A stretch of DNA of 64,000 nt from Nemophila menziesii (GCA_029959085.1 JARWIR010000002.1:77094224-77158223); one strand, 5' to 3'. Positions 1 to 12,690 are shown, counted from the first letter of the stretch. The notes: generated by a model not told the origin, from the sequence alone. Translations and numbers: made by a program.

Positions 1-841
1 AATTACACTTTATAAGCATCATATTACACCAAATAAACTTACTTTTTTGAGAGCTTTCAGATCAGGTTGATATGATCCTATGGCACGGGTCTCAAGAGAA
101 TCTTGCCTCTGCAAATAAAAGATTGAATCAATCTATATTATTTGCAAGTACAATCACTAAAAATGAAGTTATTTAAAACTGTATCTACTTACTTTTCTTT
201 TTACACCATTAGAGTTGCTCTGAGCTTTATTCTCCAGTTCCTTGATCTCATTCTCCTCTTCCTGATAAAATACGCTTTTTTAGAACATTAACTAGTAAAA
301 AGATGCTAAATAGCTAAAGATATGAAGTTTTCACCTGAAGAAACTGTTGGTAATATGTATTGTAAATCCTAATTGTCTCTTTTACCCTTTTGTATGCTTC
401 CTTTTTACCCACACTACAGTTTTTCAACAATTTTCCAGATCCTTGAAGATTATTCTCGCTTCTCAATCGAGAAATCACACCATTTTGCTCAATTTGGGAA
501 TCACTATTTCCAGTAATATCACTACTTGCATCAGGATTAGTTATGAAGTCACTTTTTGGATCTACAGTTTTACCACTTTCAGGTAAATTCTTTAGTCTTG
601 GGCTAAATCTTCTCGGTGTAATAGTTCCTTCCTCGGATCTAAGATTACTGATTATACTATGTTCAGAAGAATTACCTAATAAAATCTGAGTCTTCTGTTT
701 TTTAATTAACTGAGGGCTTAATCCCTTATCCACAGTAGAATCTTCAGTAATAATCTTGTTATCTACAAGATCAGAATTACTCTGTGACGCCTTAACTGCT
801 AATTCTCCATCTTTAAGTTCCAATACCTGATCGATCTCCAT
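1..841 (-). CDS. SUVH-type histone H3-K9 methyltransferase, N-terminal exons (partial)
   Basis: Three exons can be joined in frame on the minus strand: 841-335 (169 codons from ATG at 839-841), 261-193 (23 codons) and 108-43 (22 codons). All have GT donors and AG acceptors and phase 0 joins. The gene continues past the left edge, so the SRA (YDG), pre-SET and SET domains are not seen. The call rests on the linker that precedes the SRA domain in SUVH5/6-like proteins: KRVKETIRIYNTYYQQFLQ, then an EEE-rich stretch, then the RAIGSYQPDLKALKK segment. Family members bind methylated DNA through SRA and place H3K9 methylation in the nucleus. The first 130 residues are Ser/Asn/Asp-rich and look disordered, as is usual for this variable N-terminus. 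An SRA-only relative remains possible because no catalytic domain is in view. Confidence 0.8.
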
Positions 842-1282
842 TCAGACCTATAAAATAAAATCAAATCAAAAAATCTAAAATTTTCCACAATAAATAAAGA
901 TTAGCATGTATATGTTCCGGGTAAAACCTAAACAAAACCTGTTATTCAAATAAACTACATTAAACATTAATAACTAATACTCCTATTTAGTAGGAGTCTA
1001 AAAGAGGTTACATTCAAAATTCAAAATCCCAGTATGTAAACAAAATAATGGAGTAATAAAACAATAATGCATGCACCTTCTGTATGTCTTAATGAGTAAA
1101 TACGCTGAAAATAATCGATAGTTTAGAATGCTAAGATTTGACAAAATTGTGTCCGTACCGTTTGAATATGGAGAGAATGTGCGGAGGCGAAAACTGAGCG
1201 CAGAGGGAGGAGATTTTGAAAATAAGAGGGAGAGGGTTTTTAAGGTGAGCAAGTAAAAACAAAATACAGTATATATAATCTA
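842..1282 (-). promoter_or_regulatory. Leader intron and promoter of the SUVH-type gene
   Basis: On the minus strand a TATATATA-like box lies at about 1268-1277. A probable leader exon covers about 1160-1245. A GTACGG donor near 1155-1160 could splice to a TTTTATAG acceptor just upstream of the ATG, giving a leader intron of about 300 bp. These calls come from motif position only. No ORF here is convincing. Confidence 0.4.
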
Positions 1283-2330
1283 ATCAAACAAATAAAGGGC
1301 TAAATAATGGTATTGTAGAATTAATAAGGAAAAATTCCAAAATTTTAGTTAAGTCAATGATTTGAGTGAATCTTCAAATCTCAGCGGGAGAAGGAAAAAT
1401 AGGTTACAAAAATAACTCTTATTGGCATAAAGCATGTTAGGCCCAAATTGGTGGGAGAAGCCCAAATCAAAATCAGATCCAACCTGCATCAATTAAGAAA
1501 CACAATAATCTAATCTGTATTCATTAACTATTGGATTTTAAAATTATTTACCAAATCCGTATTCGACGAATACGGTGTCGAATACGGACTATAAACAGTT
1601 AATCTGTATTCGTAATTATTCAATAGGCTTTAATTAAAAAACTTATAAATTATTTTTAAAACTATAAAATTTGCTAATTAATTATTGGATGAGTATACAT
1701 AAGTATTCGGCAATATAGTAATAAACTAGATAAAATCAGTTGGGTGTTGTATGTATGGATTAATTTTATTTGGTCGATATTATGTATGATTTTTGTATTT
1801 ATTGAATATCTTTATATATAGTATATTTTTTTTTTAATTTCTTATACTTTATTAGGATTTCAGATTATTCGTCGGATTATTGTAGAAAAACCAAATCTTA
1901 ACGGATTATACCTTTTGTAGGAACCAAACCGTCATGGATGTACCACCGGTTGCACTAAAAGATTTTTTATCTGATCGAATATCCATCAGTTACGGTTAAT
2001 ATTTTAACCATTGCCATCCCTAGCTTATTACCCGGTCTAATTTACATATAATTTTTAATAGCATATATACCCTAACTTTAATACAACGGTTCATTTCACA
2101 ACCCTAGACAAATCAAACTCTCTCTCATCTCTTAACTCAAGGTAGTCAACATGCGAACTTTTTAGTCAACTCCTTCTTCTTCATCCTTTCTTCCAATTTT
2201 AATTCTCTAAACTAATATGCATGTCTTCTTTTTCTCCAAATTGCTCTTGTGCTTAGCCTACTGTACATATTTTCTGTAGTTTTTTTTTCCAACCCCATCA
2301 TTACTTCTTCGAATTTGTTCTTTTCTCTCT
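1283..2330. other. Intergenic, no gene seen
   Basis: AT-rich sequence with no supportable ORF. An hAT-like terminal motif (CCATCCCTA) lies near 2013-2022, preceded by pyrimidine-rich 'atccg/ggtt' style sequence, and may be the end of a decayed hAT element. A palindromic CGTATTCGACGAATACG-like stretch occurs near 1556-1575. The last 200 bases are CT-rich. Confidence 0.4.
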
Positions 2331-2339
2331 CGGTAAGGT

Positions 2340-5156
2340 AGTTTTCGTATAAATAGCTTCAGATGTGGTGGTTTATAGATTGGAGATTGGCTTGGCCTTT
2401 CTTATGTGTACTGCTACTTGTTATGCTTCAATGGGTGTTGATGCGTGTGATTTTCTGGTCATATTCAGACTTCTTTGGCTGTTGTTGTTTCCTACCGGTG
2501 TGGTGTCTCCTCCTTCTTGAGTTCGACTACCACTTTTCTCCGGTTTGGACATAGGTTTGGTCTCTTATCTTCATTCTGTTTTTTAATTTTTATGAAAATG
2601 GTTATGCTGATGTGATTCTTAGTGTTATCCTTGGTCAAACTCAGATTTTCCTTTCTCATTTTTTCATCTTTGGTGATCTTTTACCGCCGATGTTCTTCTT
2701 CTTCTCTTTCTTTCGTACTACTGTAATATGTCTTCTTGTTTTTTCTACTGTTTTGGTCAAGTGGGTTCTCCAGCATCTGGGTTGTTGTTTGTTTTGTTCA
2801 TGCTTCCATGTTTTCCCATTCGAGTTTCCAGTTAGGGTGATTGTTTTTTGTTTGTTGTCATCTGCATGGATCTTTTATATCTCTTTTGGCTCAATTCACC
2901 TCAAGTTCTTATGGGGTAATTGCATCTGGGATATAGTCTTTGCGTCGTTGCTTGCTTCTCTAATTATTGGGGCAGAATCTGTTTTTTTCTACTGTTGGAG
3001 AATTAGTGCCTCTAAGGATACTGATGTATTCGAGAGTCATACGCAACCCATTTGGGTAATCAAGGATTATCGAACCGTTACAACGTCATACGATGGTATT
3101 ATTAATATGGGAATTGACTTTCTTATCATCCAATTCTTACTAATTTCAACTCTTCCTCTGATGTTTCTTCAATGTCACCGGAGATTTTTGGAATATTATT
3201 TTAGCTACATGCAAGCCAAGCTTATTTATGATTCTAGGACTCACAACTATTTGATGCTTAAATTAAGAGCCAATACTACTGACTATGGGGAAGGAACTAA
3301 CATGCAAAAGAATTGCATCCCGTTCCTCTGTATTTCCTTTCTTCATGTTCTATTAGGGTGAATGTGCTTCTCCTTAGCTCGACGATGGAGTAATATTGAA
3401 GTTCTCTCTAAAATACTACCAGATGGGCTCTCTCTTTGTTTGAAGTTCATGGAACCTATATGCATCTTTTTTTCTCCCTCTTATCACATCAGGCATAAGG
3501 ACTTTAACCTTTATTAAGGTTTCCTCATTCTCTGGTTGGGTTTCTGCTACAAAATTGATCTCTTTTCTAATGGAAGAGTCCAGATCTCGGCTCATACTTA
3601 TATAAAGGTTTGGAAAATAAATTGGAAGCCCAAAACTTATGGCGACATTATTATATCGAAGCGTGGTCAATTTCAAATCAAGGCAATCCAATTCTATGAT
3701 CCATGTTATACATTCGATTTGCTTATTTATTATGGTCGAGGTTGTTATTATTGTCTCTATGATTATGAGATATTTAAGGGTCTCTCTTTCTGGCAAGCGG
3801 GTAACGGTCTCACTATTAACGTTTGGAATTATTCTTGGATCGCAAGAGGATATAAATTGGATAAACCAAAGGATAGTAGGATCAATAGACTTGCTGAATG
3901 TTTTAATTCTAACTTGACAAATTGGAACTTTAATATTCTCAAGGACTTCTGTACGACAAGAGATATAGCTGATATTCGGAAGATCCCGATTCTACAATTA
4001 GATAACGAAGATACAATTATTTGGCCAGACTCGAAAGACGGAGTTTATTCTACTAAATATGGGTATCATAGATTGGTGCAGAAAGAAGTGGAAAAAGAAG
4101 GTGAGGTGTCGGCTATCGCAAAAAACAAGGATAGCGAAATGTGGAATATAATTTGGAATGAATGTCCCGCTCAAAATTAGGAACTTTATGTGGAAGCTGC
4201 ATAATAATGCAATACCAACTAAATGCAACTTAAAGAAGAAATGTAGCGTCAATGACATATGCGAATGGTGCGAAAATGAGGAGGAATCGATATTACGCCT
4301 ATTTATTAAATGCCCTTTCAGTATGGGTGTTTAGGCAAACTCTCAACTTCAGTGAAAAATTGATGAAACCTTCAATGGGTCTATAAGTGATTGGATTAAG
4401 AATGTTATCAAGAGTTATGCAGAGAATGGTTGCGACAAGAGACATGTAACTGCAAAAATTTTGGCTACGATATGGAATATTTGGAAGGCTAGGATGAGGG
4501 TTTTTTTTGACAAGAAGGCTTGGAATATACTTGAAATTAACAGCAGCATAAAATTGCTCTTGAAACATTTATTTACCTCCAATAGTGAAAAAAAGGAGGG
4601 AAATGAGATTTTATATGATGAACCCAACAAAGACACTCTTAATCCATTTTTTAGCGATGAAGCAAATCTTGTATGGATGAATGATGCCTCTTTTGTTAAT
4701 AGTTGGGAACCATCCGGGATTACTTCAATTGGTATTAGTAGGGATGGAATCATAAAACATAATATCGTCAAAAGAGCGAGAGTCAACTTGGCTACTGAGG
4801 GTGAAGCGTGGGCCGTGCTACAGGCCATGAGATCTGCCGCAGATCTCAATGTGCAGAGTAGTTCTTTCTACTCTAATAACCTTGAGGTGGTTCAAGGTAT
4901 TTTGAATGGTGGTGTTTCCAATTGGAGAACCAGACCAATTACTAGTGAAGCACTCAGTTGGCTTAAGAGATTCCCGTTGTGGAAGGTGTTACATATTAAG
5001 AGAGTTTTCAATTGGATAGCCGATAAGGCTACGAAACTTACCAGGAAGAGTGTGGACATTTCAGGATGTCATGCGATGTCTATTTTAGACTTTTCTGTCT
5101 GGATGGATAGGATAGCTTGTTCTAGATTGTAATATTTTTTCATGACAAAAAAAAAA
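2340..5156 (+). mobile_element. Internally deleted L1-type LINE, plus strand, with poly(A) tail
   Basis: The 3' half encodes the end of a plant LINE ORF2. A reverse-transcriptase zinc-binding region (WQAGNGLTINVWNYSWI, about 3790-3840) is followed by an RNase H-like region (4640-5130). The element ends in ten A residues at 5147-5156. The 5' half (about 2340-3400) is T/G-rich with long open frames but no domain I recognise. Endonuclease and the YADD polymerase core are missing between the two halves, so this is a deleted, non-autonomous copy. The 5' boundary is uncertain and I found no target duplication. Confidence 0.65.
3780..5132 (+). pseudogene. LINE ORF2 C-terminus: zf-RVT plus RNase H-like (broken)
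   Basis: Two open segments, 3536-4180 and 4461-5132, lie in different frames and are separated by about 280 bp that also reads as zinc-binding sequence, with frameshifts and stops. The first carries the typical LINE stretch around residues NGLTINVWNYSW and a later GVYSTKYGYHRL (the 'G.FSVKSAY' block preceding the zinc-binding region). The second has IWNIWKARMRVFFDKK and then an RNase H fold (VWMNDASFVN, EGEAWAVLQAM, FNWIADKAT). In the family this region removes RNA from the RNA/DNA hybrid and contacts template RNA. No intact enzyme can be made from this copy. Confidence 0.7.
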
Positions 5157-5199
5157 CTATCTCGAAAGTTTAAGGTAGTGCTCATCTACTCGCTATACT

Positions 5200-6840
5200 A
5201 ATCTGAATGAGATACAATAAAGAATTCTCGATCATCCGTGAAGGTATGATTAGGGGTACAAAGCGAATAAATTAGATAAATTGCACAATTTAAGCTCTTT
5301 GATCCTAAGAAGGTAATTCTCCTCTCATAGTATGATTATTTCTCATCCTCCAAATATGATAAATGGTAGCAGCAAAAGCAATTCTTCATGTCTTTCTCCT
5401 CCAATTTTCTCGTGCTTTAATCTATTAAGTCATTTGCGAGCACTCAAGACAGTGTCCATTTTTTTCTCAATACCCAACTATTTTTTTCGTATTTCCTAAA
5501 TACTTTTCGCAAAGGCACACTTAAAGAAAAGGTATTTTTTAGACTCAATGTTTTCACCACATAAATCACAAAGTAGGTCCAACTCCATATAAAAATCATC
5601 TTATCTTTTGTACAAAGTCTATCTTGTATTGTTATCCAACAATGCTAACATGTTTTGGAATAACACTCGAATTCCACACAATGTTCACCCAAGTTATATA
5701 AAAAGATCTGTGACACCACTTTTTGGGTTACAAGCCACATGTTGATCTTTTGGAGAAGAGAACCAATGATGTAACACCTTTTTGCCTCTTACACGCCCTA
5801 CCAATATCCCAACTTCCTCTTTGAACTCCCATAATTGTTAGAAAATAGGAGAATCTAACTTTTTCACTTGTCAATCCCAAAAATCAATATTATTTAAATA
5901 CTTCCCATGTACCCATGTTATCCATAAAGAGTCTTTATTTGCTATAATTTTCCATAATATCTTCATAAGCAAAGCTTTGTTCCAAGCTCTAAGATCTTTA
6001 AGGCCTAATCCTCATTCCTCTTTTGGTTAATCAATCATTTTCCATTTTGTTTGAGAAGATTTTCCATCCCAATAACAGTTCCTACAAATACCCATAAAAT
6101 TCTATCTTGTTCACAAATAGTAATCAGAAAGATAGACAACCAAAATCATACTACCCTTTGAAACACTAATCTAATGAGCTCAAGACGACCTGCATATGAG
6201 AGAGAATGAGCATTCCAAGGTCAAACATAACCTTCTAACTTATCAATGAGAGGCTTATAGTTTCTCGAAATAAGACCAAAATTCAAGTGGAACACCCAAA
6301 TAGCGAAACGACATCTCTTATTTTTCAAGTCGAGTAGTTTCCAAAATATTATCCACAGCCTCATTTTTTTAATACCTACATAATAAATTTTTGATTTGAG
6401 TATATTTAAATGAAGACCATAGCACTTACTAAACTTTTCCACACAATCCATAATAATTTTAACCGAGTTATGATCACCTTTGGCGAGAAGCATAAGATCG
6501 TCGGCGAAATAAGTGATCTTGTTTTTACCGTACTTCAGATGATATTTTAACCCAACATTTGTGCCCTTCACTGATCTCGAGAAAATTCAAGACAAAATAT
6601 GAAAAGATAAGGCGGGCGTAAATCACCTTATATTAATCTTTTTCCCCTTTGAAGTATCCATGAACTTTCCCATTAAGATCAAATGAATATGAAGGCGTGG
6701 TGATACATTCCATGATCCAATATATATTCAAACCTAAAAAAATTAATCCTCTAAGTACCTCACAGAGGAAATCCCACAAACCCGAGTCACAAGCTTTGCA
6801 CAAATCAATCTTGATTGTACATCACACTATTTTTACTAAT
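5200..6840 (-). pseudogene. Decayed L1-type LINE ORF2, minus strand
   Basis: The clearest piece is 6571-6221, which contains the polymerase catalytic block ITYFADDLMLLAKGD (FADD form of YADD) followed by the FSKCYGLHLNILKSKIYYVG block typical of plant L1 reverse transcriptases. Toward 5340 on the same strand there is a zinc-binding-like end with 'ATIYHIWR'. Many stops and frameshifts lie between. It lies tail-to-tail with the plus-strand LINE ending at 5156, and I saw no poly(A) for this copy, so its 3' end may have been lost or interrupted. Reverse transcriptase copies LINE RNA at the nicked target; this copy is dead. Confidence 0.65.
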
Positions 6841-7400
6841 ATAATGTTTTTTAACTAGGTGGTGGGGGTTACATAATGTAAAACCAATTTAATTTACTCT
6901 CGCGCTAGTAAGAAAAGCTTACCTTTGAAAAAATATATATTATATACTATGTGTCCCATCAGATATGGTTCAACTTGCACAGTTACCCACTAATATCTCA
7001 CCATTTATGATGAATTAATACACTCTTGATACATCATTTGACAGGTGCTTAGTGCTTAATTGTGGGATTTATACCTTATATTTGACGTTTTTGATTTAGT
7101 GGCTTATTATTGGACTATTATGCGTTTGGAGCATTTTTTAGGTTAATTGTGTGTTGTGAAACTCCTTAGTACATGGATGATATTAGAGTCCGAGATAAAT
7201 TCAAGAAGTCAAAAAGTGATAAAGAACCCAAGCCAAGTCGCAAAAGGAGTCAAGAAATTCTTTAAAAGATCTGCAGGAATCTCGCAAAAATGCTTCTGTC
7301 AACTTGGAAAAATTATAACAAATAATAGGTAATGAATTAAATATTGAAATTTACACCTAAGGTATATCCTAAAGTCCTATACACATGGTGAATAGTGCGT
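6841..7400 (+). repeat. LTR-like repeat fragment (weak)
   Basis: AT-rich sequence around 7020-7330 resembles, in order and wording, the LTR-like repeats at 12700 and 41154: 'gtgcttaat' and 'ttggagcattttt', then a purine-rich stretch with 'aagaagtcaaaaagtgataaag'-type wording. It encodes nothing convincing. The relationship is judged by eye and is weak. Confidence 0.25.
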
Positions 7401-7639
7401 CTAATTCCGACTCGAGATGTGAAACTCATGTCAATTTTTTTTAGATGGTCTCGGTTTGGTTTTTAATTTTTGTAACCATTCGGTATCGGTTTTGATTATG
7501 GGTTTATATGTTGTTGATTTGTTTCAGATTTGGTTATACGGTTTTTCGCAGTTATCATATAAATTGCCATCCTTAGTCATATTTAAAATAAATTTACCAA
7601 ACTTCTAATAATAGAAACAAGTATCATAAAAAAAATTAC

Positions 7640-9020
7640 AGATATATCACTTTGGCCCATAACTTAAATTGGTTACATCTTTCCCTTCACAAAAATTACA
7701 AATAAACACCCGTTAAGCCCATAACTTTACTCGGTTACATCTTCCTCTTCAGATGTACAAGTTTTAAGAAAGTATGATGCTATATCTTCACCTACACAAT
7801 AAGAAATTAAACATATTATTATCACGACAATCATGTAAAATGTATGTCTACATAATCACGGTGAGAACTCAATGGATTAATATACCTCAGTCTCAGATGC
7901 TATTGTATGAAAAAATTGAGATAAAGATAAGTAAAGAGTGACAAAGTAGTAATTTACTTTGTATTTCAGCCCATAACCAACTTTGTGAACATATTTGAGC
8001 CTCCAAGTGTCGGGATTAAGTCTACTTCTACGAGCACTAACCGCTCTTCCTCTAGTAGAAAATGTCGACTCTAAGGCAAAATCTCGAGCAATGAACTGTA
8101 AAGTAGGATACTTTATCACATATGTCTTCCATCAATAAAGAATGTTAAACTCAACAATCTAATGCACAATTTCCTATTCCAAATAGCGATCCAATATTAA
8201 TTTCACAAACTCCGCCTTAATACCACTATTAAGAAAATATACCAAGTTAGATGAGATTTCCAACTCTCCCCCAATACTAGTTGTATTTCCCAGGTCAGAT
8301 GCACTATCAGGAACATCATTAACATATTTTTTTATTACAAATCCTTGCTTGATAAACTTTTAGCAAATCATAACAAGGATTTTTAACCTTGACAATTTTT
8401 ATCCTTTGCAAACTCTCCATATCTTTTGAAAATAAACACAATAGCTCTTAATTTATATCTAGGATCTAAGATAACTGATACGCCCAAAACAACATGAACA
8501 ATACTCCAATACTTTTCAAAATTTATAAACATTTTATCAGGCATATTAGGAATTACTTTATCAACAGCTAATTTTCACTTATACAAACTTTCTCTAACTT
8601 CACAAATTTGAACAAAATTTGAATCGATGTTGGATATGTTGTCGTAGAAAAAATATCAATCATTGTATGAAATTTTTTAAGTTTCTCAGTTAATATTTCA
8701 GCCATAACCCAATCATTTTCAGATGACACACTTGTATAATTCTTGTCTCTAACTTCGATCCTAGAACATGTATTTGTGTACTCAAGCACTTCTTGAACCA
8801 TCAAATAAGTTAAATTTCATCTAGTTTTACAATCCTAGTTTTAAAGACTTCTTACAACAAGTGCAAATAGCATATCCAACGCCATCAGCGGTTACCTTTG
8901 TCATATGTGACCATACATACTAGTCAGACTTTTTTTCTTTTATCACCAACTGTCTGTGTTTGGTATTCTACATAAAGGTCACATTCAACTTCTAGAATTG
9001 TTTTCATTTGAAAACTCTGG
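7640..9020 (-). pseudogene. hAT-family transposase relic (RICESLEEPER-like)
   Basis: Two minus-strand segments carry hAT landmarks. The segment at 8804-8568 matches the central region that precedes DUF4413 in plant hAT transposases (KLKKFHTMIDIFSTTTYPTS). The segment at 8119-7877 matches the C-terminal dimerisation domain (YPTLQFIARDFALESTFSTRG, RRSRLNPDT). Stops and frame changes separate them, so no full-length protein remains. The family cuts and pastes DNA and leaves 8-bp target duplications. hAT-like ends (CCATCCCTA / CCATCCTTA) occur at about 9633-9642 and 7567-7576. Both point the same way, so they are probably ends of different copies and not a pair. Diverged GGTTT/CCATAACC-rich sequence lies just inside them. 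Confidence 0.65.
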
Positions 9021-9451
9021 AAAAAAAATTTAGCCATGAAAATTGGAGAATAAAATCCAAAGAAAACTGATAAAGTAAAAGAAGATTGAAGATAGATGTA
9101 AAAATCAAGAAACCTGATAATAAATATTAAATAAAGCTAGCATCCAAATATCTAAGAACCCTTACAGTATTAAAGAGTAAAGGGTGAATGTAAGAAAAGT
9201 GTAAAAAATAAATACCCTAACCTTGTGATCTTTTCTTTGCGTTGTAAAAAGAAGTTTTGTCTTATTGGTAGATATGTAACTTAAAAGCTAATAAATAAAT
9301 GGTAATTAGAAAGTAGAAATACATACTCAGCTATCAATAGGATGAGTTGGGTAGTTGGGTTGAGAATTGGGCTTCTGGAAATAAAAAAGTTTAAAAAAAT
9401 ATGAGTTTTGAAGGATGGTCTTTAAAATATATAAGGAAATGGGCATTAGTA

Positions 9452-9482
9452 CACACGCGCGCGCGCACACTCACATATATAT
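9452..9482. repeat. Short CA/CG microsatellite
   Basis: A run of alternating purine-pyrimidine (ACACACGCGCGCGCGCACAC) followed by ATATATA. It is the only CG-alternating run noticed in the window. Confidence 0.8.
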
Positions 9483-9649
9483 AAAAAAAATTGGTTTTTA
9501 AATATAAAAACCATAACCTAATGGTTTTAATTATCGGTTTCACTTTTTATATCCAAACCCTAACAGATTTAACCCGCAGTTACATAATCGGGTTTTCAGT
9601 TCGGTTACCCGTCAGTTTCAGATTTAAATCGTAACCGCTTCCATCCCTA

Positions 9650-10440
9650 ATTATGACCAAACTATATTTTGATTTACTTTATCTATTATGAACTAATTAA
9701 ATTAGCAGCTTGATATACTTGGGTATGAACCCTGATCCATTATTTGAATTTATGTTGTATGAATTTGGAATTTTACATTTAAGATACGTCATGGAAATAT
9801 TAATGTTGTATTTATCTTTGTTCTTTGTGCTTAATTCTCATATGATGCACACATATATTGGGTTACTTAACTGTCAGATTACGCCCGGAAGAGGGGCTTA
9901 GTAGTTTATTTAGGATAAATTCGCCTTTTGGAGTTGACGACCTGGAAGAGCTAAACTAACTAGGTAATCATATAGGGTTTGAACTTTAGGTGTCTAGTTA
10001 ACATGCGCAAGATTCACTAGGAAGGGGTTCCTAGGATTAGTTAGAAGCCCTTTACTTATCCAAAAGGAACTTAAGGAGACTTTAGAATCCCGATTAGAAA
10101 CAATGTCCCGATTTTCCCTTAAACTACAATTAGGTCCATTCATGGTTAGTGGTGATTACGAGTGTCTTGAGCTACGCAATCTCCCCGTTCTTACAACTCT
10201 TTTAGTTAATTTTCTTTCTAATTAAATTAGTCTTTACTTTATTAGTTAATAGTTTTTAAATCCAAAAACCAAATAAATATATCTATTTTTCTTTAATCTT
10301 TTAATTCGTGATGAATGCTAAATCTGAACTAAAGTTCTATATTAACTCGTAAACCCCTGTGGAGATGATACTCAACTTATTTACTTTATTACTTGTGATG
10401 ACTCGCTCACCTGCACGTTATCATATTTCAAGTGGGGTTT
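9650..10440 (+). repeat. LTR-like repeat fragment, 3' part
   Basis: Contains a segment with short 'ggggttcctaggattagtt' and 'gactttagaatcccgatta' wording that is also seen near 42540-42560 and 13900-13940. It ends in 'gactcgctcacctgcacg', which resembles 'gacccgtacacttgcgg' at 42868 in the better preserved copy. This suggests the 3' end of the same LTR family. No gene is seen. Confidence 0.4.
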
Positions 10441-10459
10441 TATATCACACCTCAGAGGA

Positions 10460-10842
10460 CAACACCAACAAAAACCTCGAGTATATTTTCCAATGAGGTA
10501 ATTGATTCCTCGGTGATAGGCCTAAACTATCGCTCCAGGGAAAACCTCAACTCAACCCTCCTGCAGGGAGTCAAGTCCATAATGGTTTAACCCACACGTT
10601 TACACTGTCTAAAATCTTGATTAATCCTCTAGTCGGGGTGTTAAGTCCAGGGGATAGGTTTTAGGGGCCTCTACGGTAAAACCGCGATTCATCCTTTAGT
10701 TAGGTCGAATCGAGTATAGCGGTTTTGAACTACGCGGTCACTCTAGCTAAACCTTGATTAAATCCTCAATTGAGGGTATTAAGACTGGTGTAAGACCTCA
10801 AGGCGTCGCTCCGATTAAACCTCGATTCAATATTTAGACAAG
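10460..10842. repeat. Degenerate ~68-bp tandem repeat, left part
   Basis: About five diverged units are recognisable by 'ctaaaac ct(c/t)gattaa' followed by 'cctctag..gggt..taagtcca'. Similar points recur near 10530, 10603, 10670, 10740 and 10807. The array stops abruptly at a TG-starting LTR and resumes at 12388. Confidence 0.65.
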
Positions 10843-12382
10843 TGGTGGGGGAAAAGGTGTGATAAAATAATAGATAAATAAAGATAATAATAAAGAGCTC
10901 ACACCCTTGAGAACCACGGAACTCACTGCAAGTATCACAGATCGTTTGCAAGTTTTAATGATAAGTTAAGTTCGTTCGCAGGGATTTAATCTGTTAGATC
11001 TATATATATATTTAACAAGCGTAGATGAATTTAGATGTTTTAGAATAAAATATAAAAAGATAAACTAATATGAATAACTATCTGACGAGAAATAATAAAT
11101 AAGAATGCAGATAAATAAATATGGATGTAAGTCTAATAGATTAAGGTCACTAATATGAGTCTATTTTACTAAGTTGTTATTCTAACCTGTCACAGATTAA
11201 GCATTATATATTAACCAGGATTCTAAATTCGACCTAGCCTCTATTAGGCTTAGGAGCAACCTCTCCACTACCAAGTATTCTTGAGTAATGATTGGTGATT
11301 AAATCAAACCTTTATGGCTATCTAGTTAGGCAGAGGATAAAAAGTAGACGATTATGTGGTGTTGTCAATAACTAAGAATAATCCTAAGATTGGCCAAATC
11401 TAGGGTTGTAACAATAAGTCAAACCACATAATAACAATATACGCCAAGCTCAAATCGATTAAAATAACAAATAGTATTATTGAATTAAAGACAAAATAAT
11501 AACCCAACAATTAAAAGTAAATCTTACAGAATAAAAGCTTAGAAGTATGGTTGAGCATAAATCTATAGCTAATTACCCTAAATATAGAGAAGATAGATGT
11601 AGAAGAGGAGTTTGTCACTCTCCAACTTCTTCTTCTTGTCTTCCTCTATAGGTCAGCTTGCTTCTTGGATGAATAGCTTGATACTAAGGATGAATATTAA
11701 TTATAAAGACTAAGCTATTATTTAAAATTAAGAAAATACAAGTAAGGACTAAGCCTAAGCTTGAAACTGAGCAAGGACATGTTTAAAATGGTATAAGGGT
11801 GTATTTATAGGTGTTTAGGAACCCTAATTCGTTTTCTTGAAGGAGAAGGTAAGTAGTGGACTCCTAACCCAACTCAAATTCGTAACTCTAAAACATGGAA
11901 TCAGGCTTGTTTTTGTTTTGGTCCTAGCAACTTCAATACTCATCCGTTTGATGCGTATGAGTAGTCGAAATCCATCGTCTCGGAAAGATCTTCAACTTTT
12001 CTCTTGACCTTTTCTCCAAATTCTACACCGATTTTGAGATATAAGCTGATTTGTGGTCGTGGGTGGTGAAACTCAGGTTTAAGGCAGCTTTTCCTTTTCC
12101 ATGATTTTAGCTTTTCTTTCCTTATCTCCAATTACCATGCTTATCTTTTTCCATATCTCTTAGTCTTTGACTTGGAATCTAATTAATCTCCATAATTATC
12201 TTTAAAGCTTCACACTAAATAAATAATTAAACCCAATATGCTCTAAAAACAATAATTTACTAAATCAAGACTCAAAATAGGAAAGTGTAGCATTTCTCAA
12301 GAAAATCGACTAAAAAGACTTCTAAATCACTAAAAATGATGTCTCCAACTAGGATTAATTCATGACAAATAGGGAGACATCA
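10843..12382 (-). mobile_element. Solo LTR (1540 bp) with 5-bp target duplication
   Basis: The segment begins with TG and ends with CA. It is flanked by ACAAG (10838-10842) and ACAGG (12383-12387), a 5-bp duplication with one mismatch. It splits a tandem array that continues on both sides. On the minus strand it aligns by eye with the repeat starting at 41154. Both begin TGATGTCTCCCTATTTG-like, share a 'ctttccgagac' segment (about 11975 and 41740), a CCTATAAATACACC-type TATA region (about 11803-11815 here, 41918-41932 there) and a 'ctgtgatacttgcagt / ccgtacacttgcggt' end. With no internal domain, a recombined solo LTR of a large gypsy-type element is the simplest reading. Confidence 0.7.
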
Positions 12383-12387
12383 ACAGG

Positions 12388-12690
12388 TTATCGAATACAT
12401 ATGTACCAACCTACGCGGTTACTCTGGCTAAAAGTCGTTTAAATCCTCTAGTAGGTTAGTTGAGTCTGGGGGATACGTCTAAGGGGCCATTTTGGTAAAA
12501 CCGTGGTTCAATTATTATATAGCTTACCGAGTCCAAATAGTTCAAACTTCGCGATTACTCTAGCAAAACTTCGGTTTAATCTTTAGACAAATTATCAAGT
12601 CTAGACAGTTCAACTACATAATTACTCTGGCAAAACCTTGGTTCATTCTTTAGATAGGTTATCGAGTCCATACAGTTCAACCTACGTGTT
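12388..12690. repeat. Degenerate ~68-bp tandem repeat, right part
   Basis: Continuation of the array at 10460-10842. Units contain 'ttactctggcaaaacctt ggttcaat' and 'tagataggttatcgagtcca', with starts near 12418, 12490, 12557 and 12620. The unit phase is continuous with the left part once the solo LTR is removed. Confidence 0.65.

Noticed and set aside
2363..3361. Membrane-protein-like ORFs (63 and 249 codons)
   Set aside because: Hydrophobicity comes from T-rich DNA in the 5' part of a deleted LINE; no start context, introns or conserved motif.
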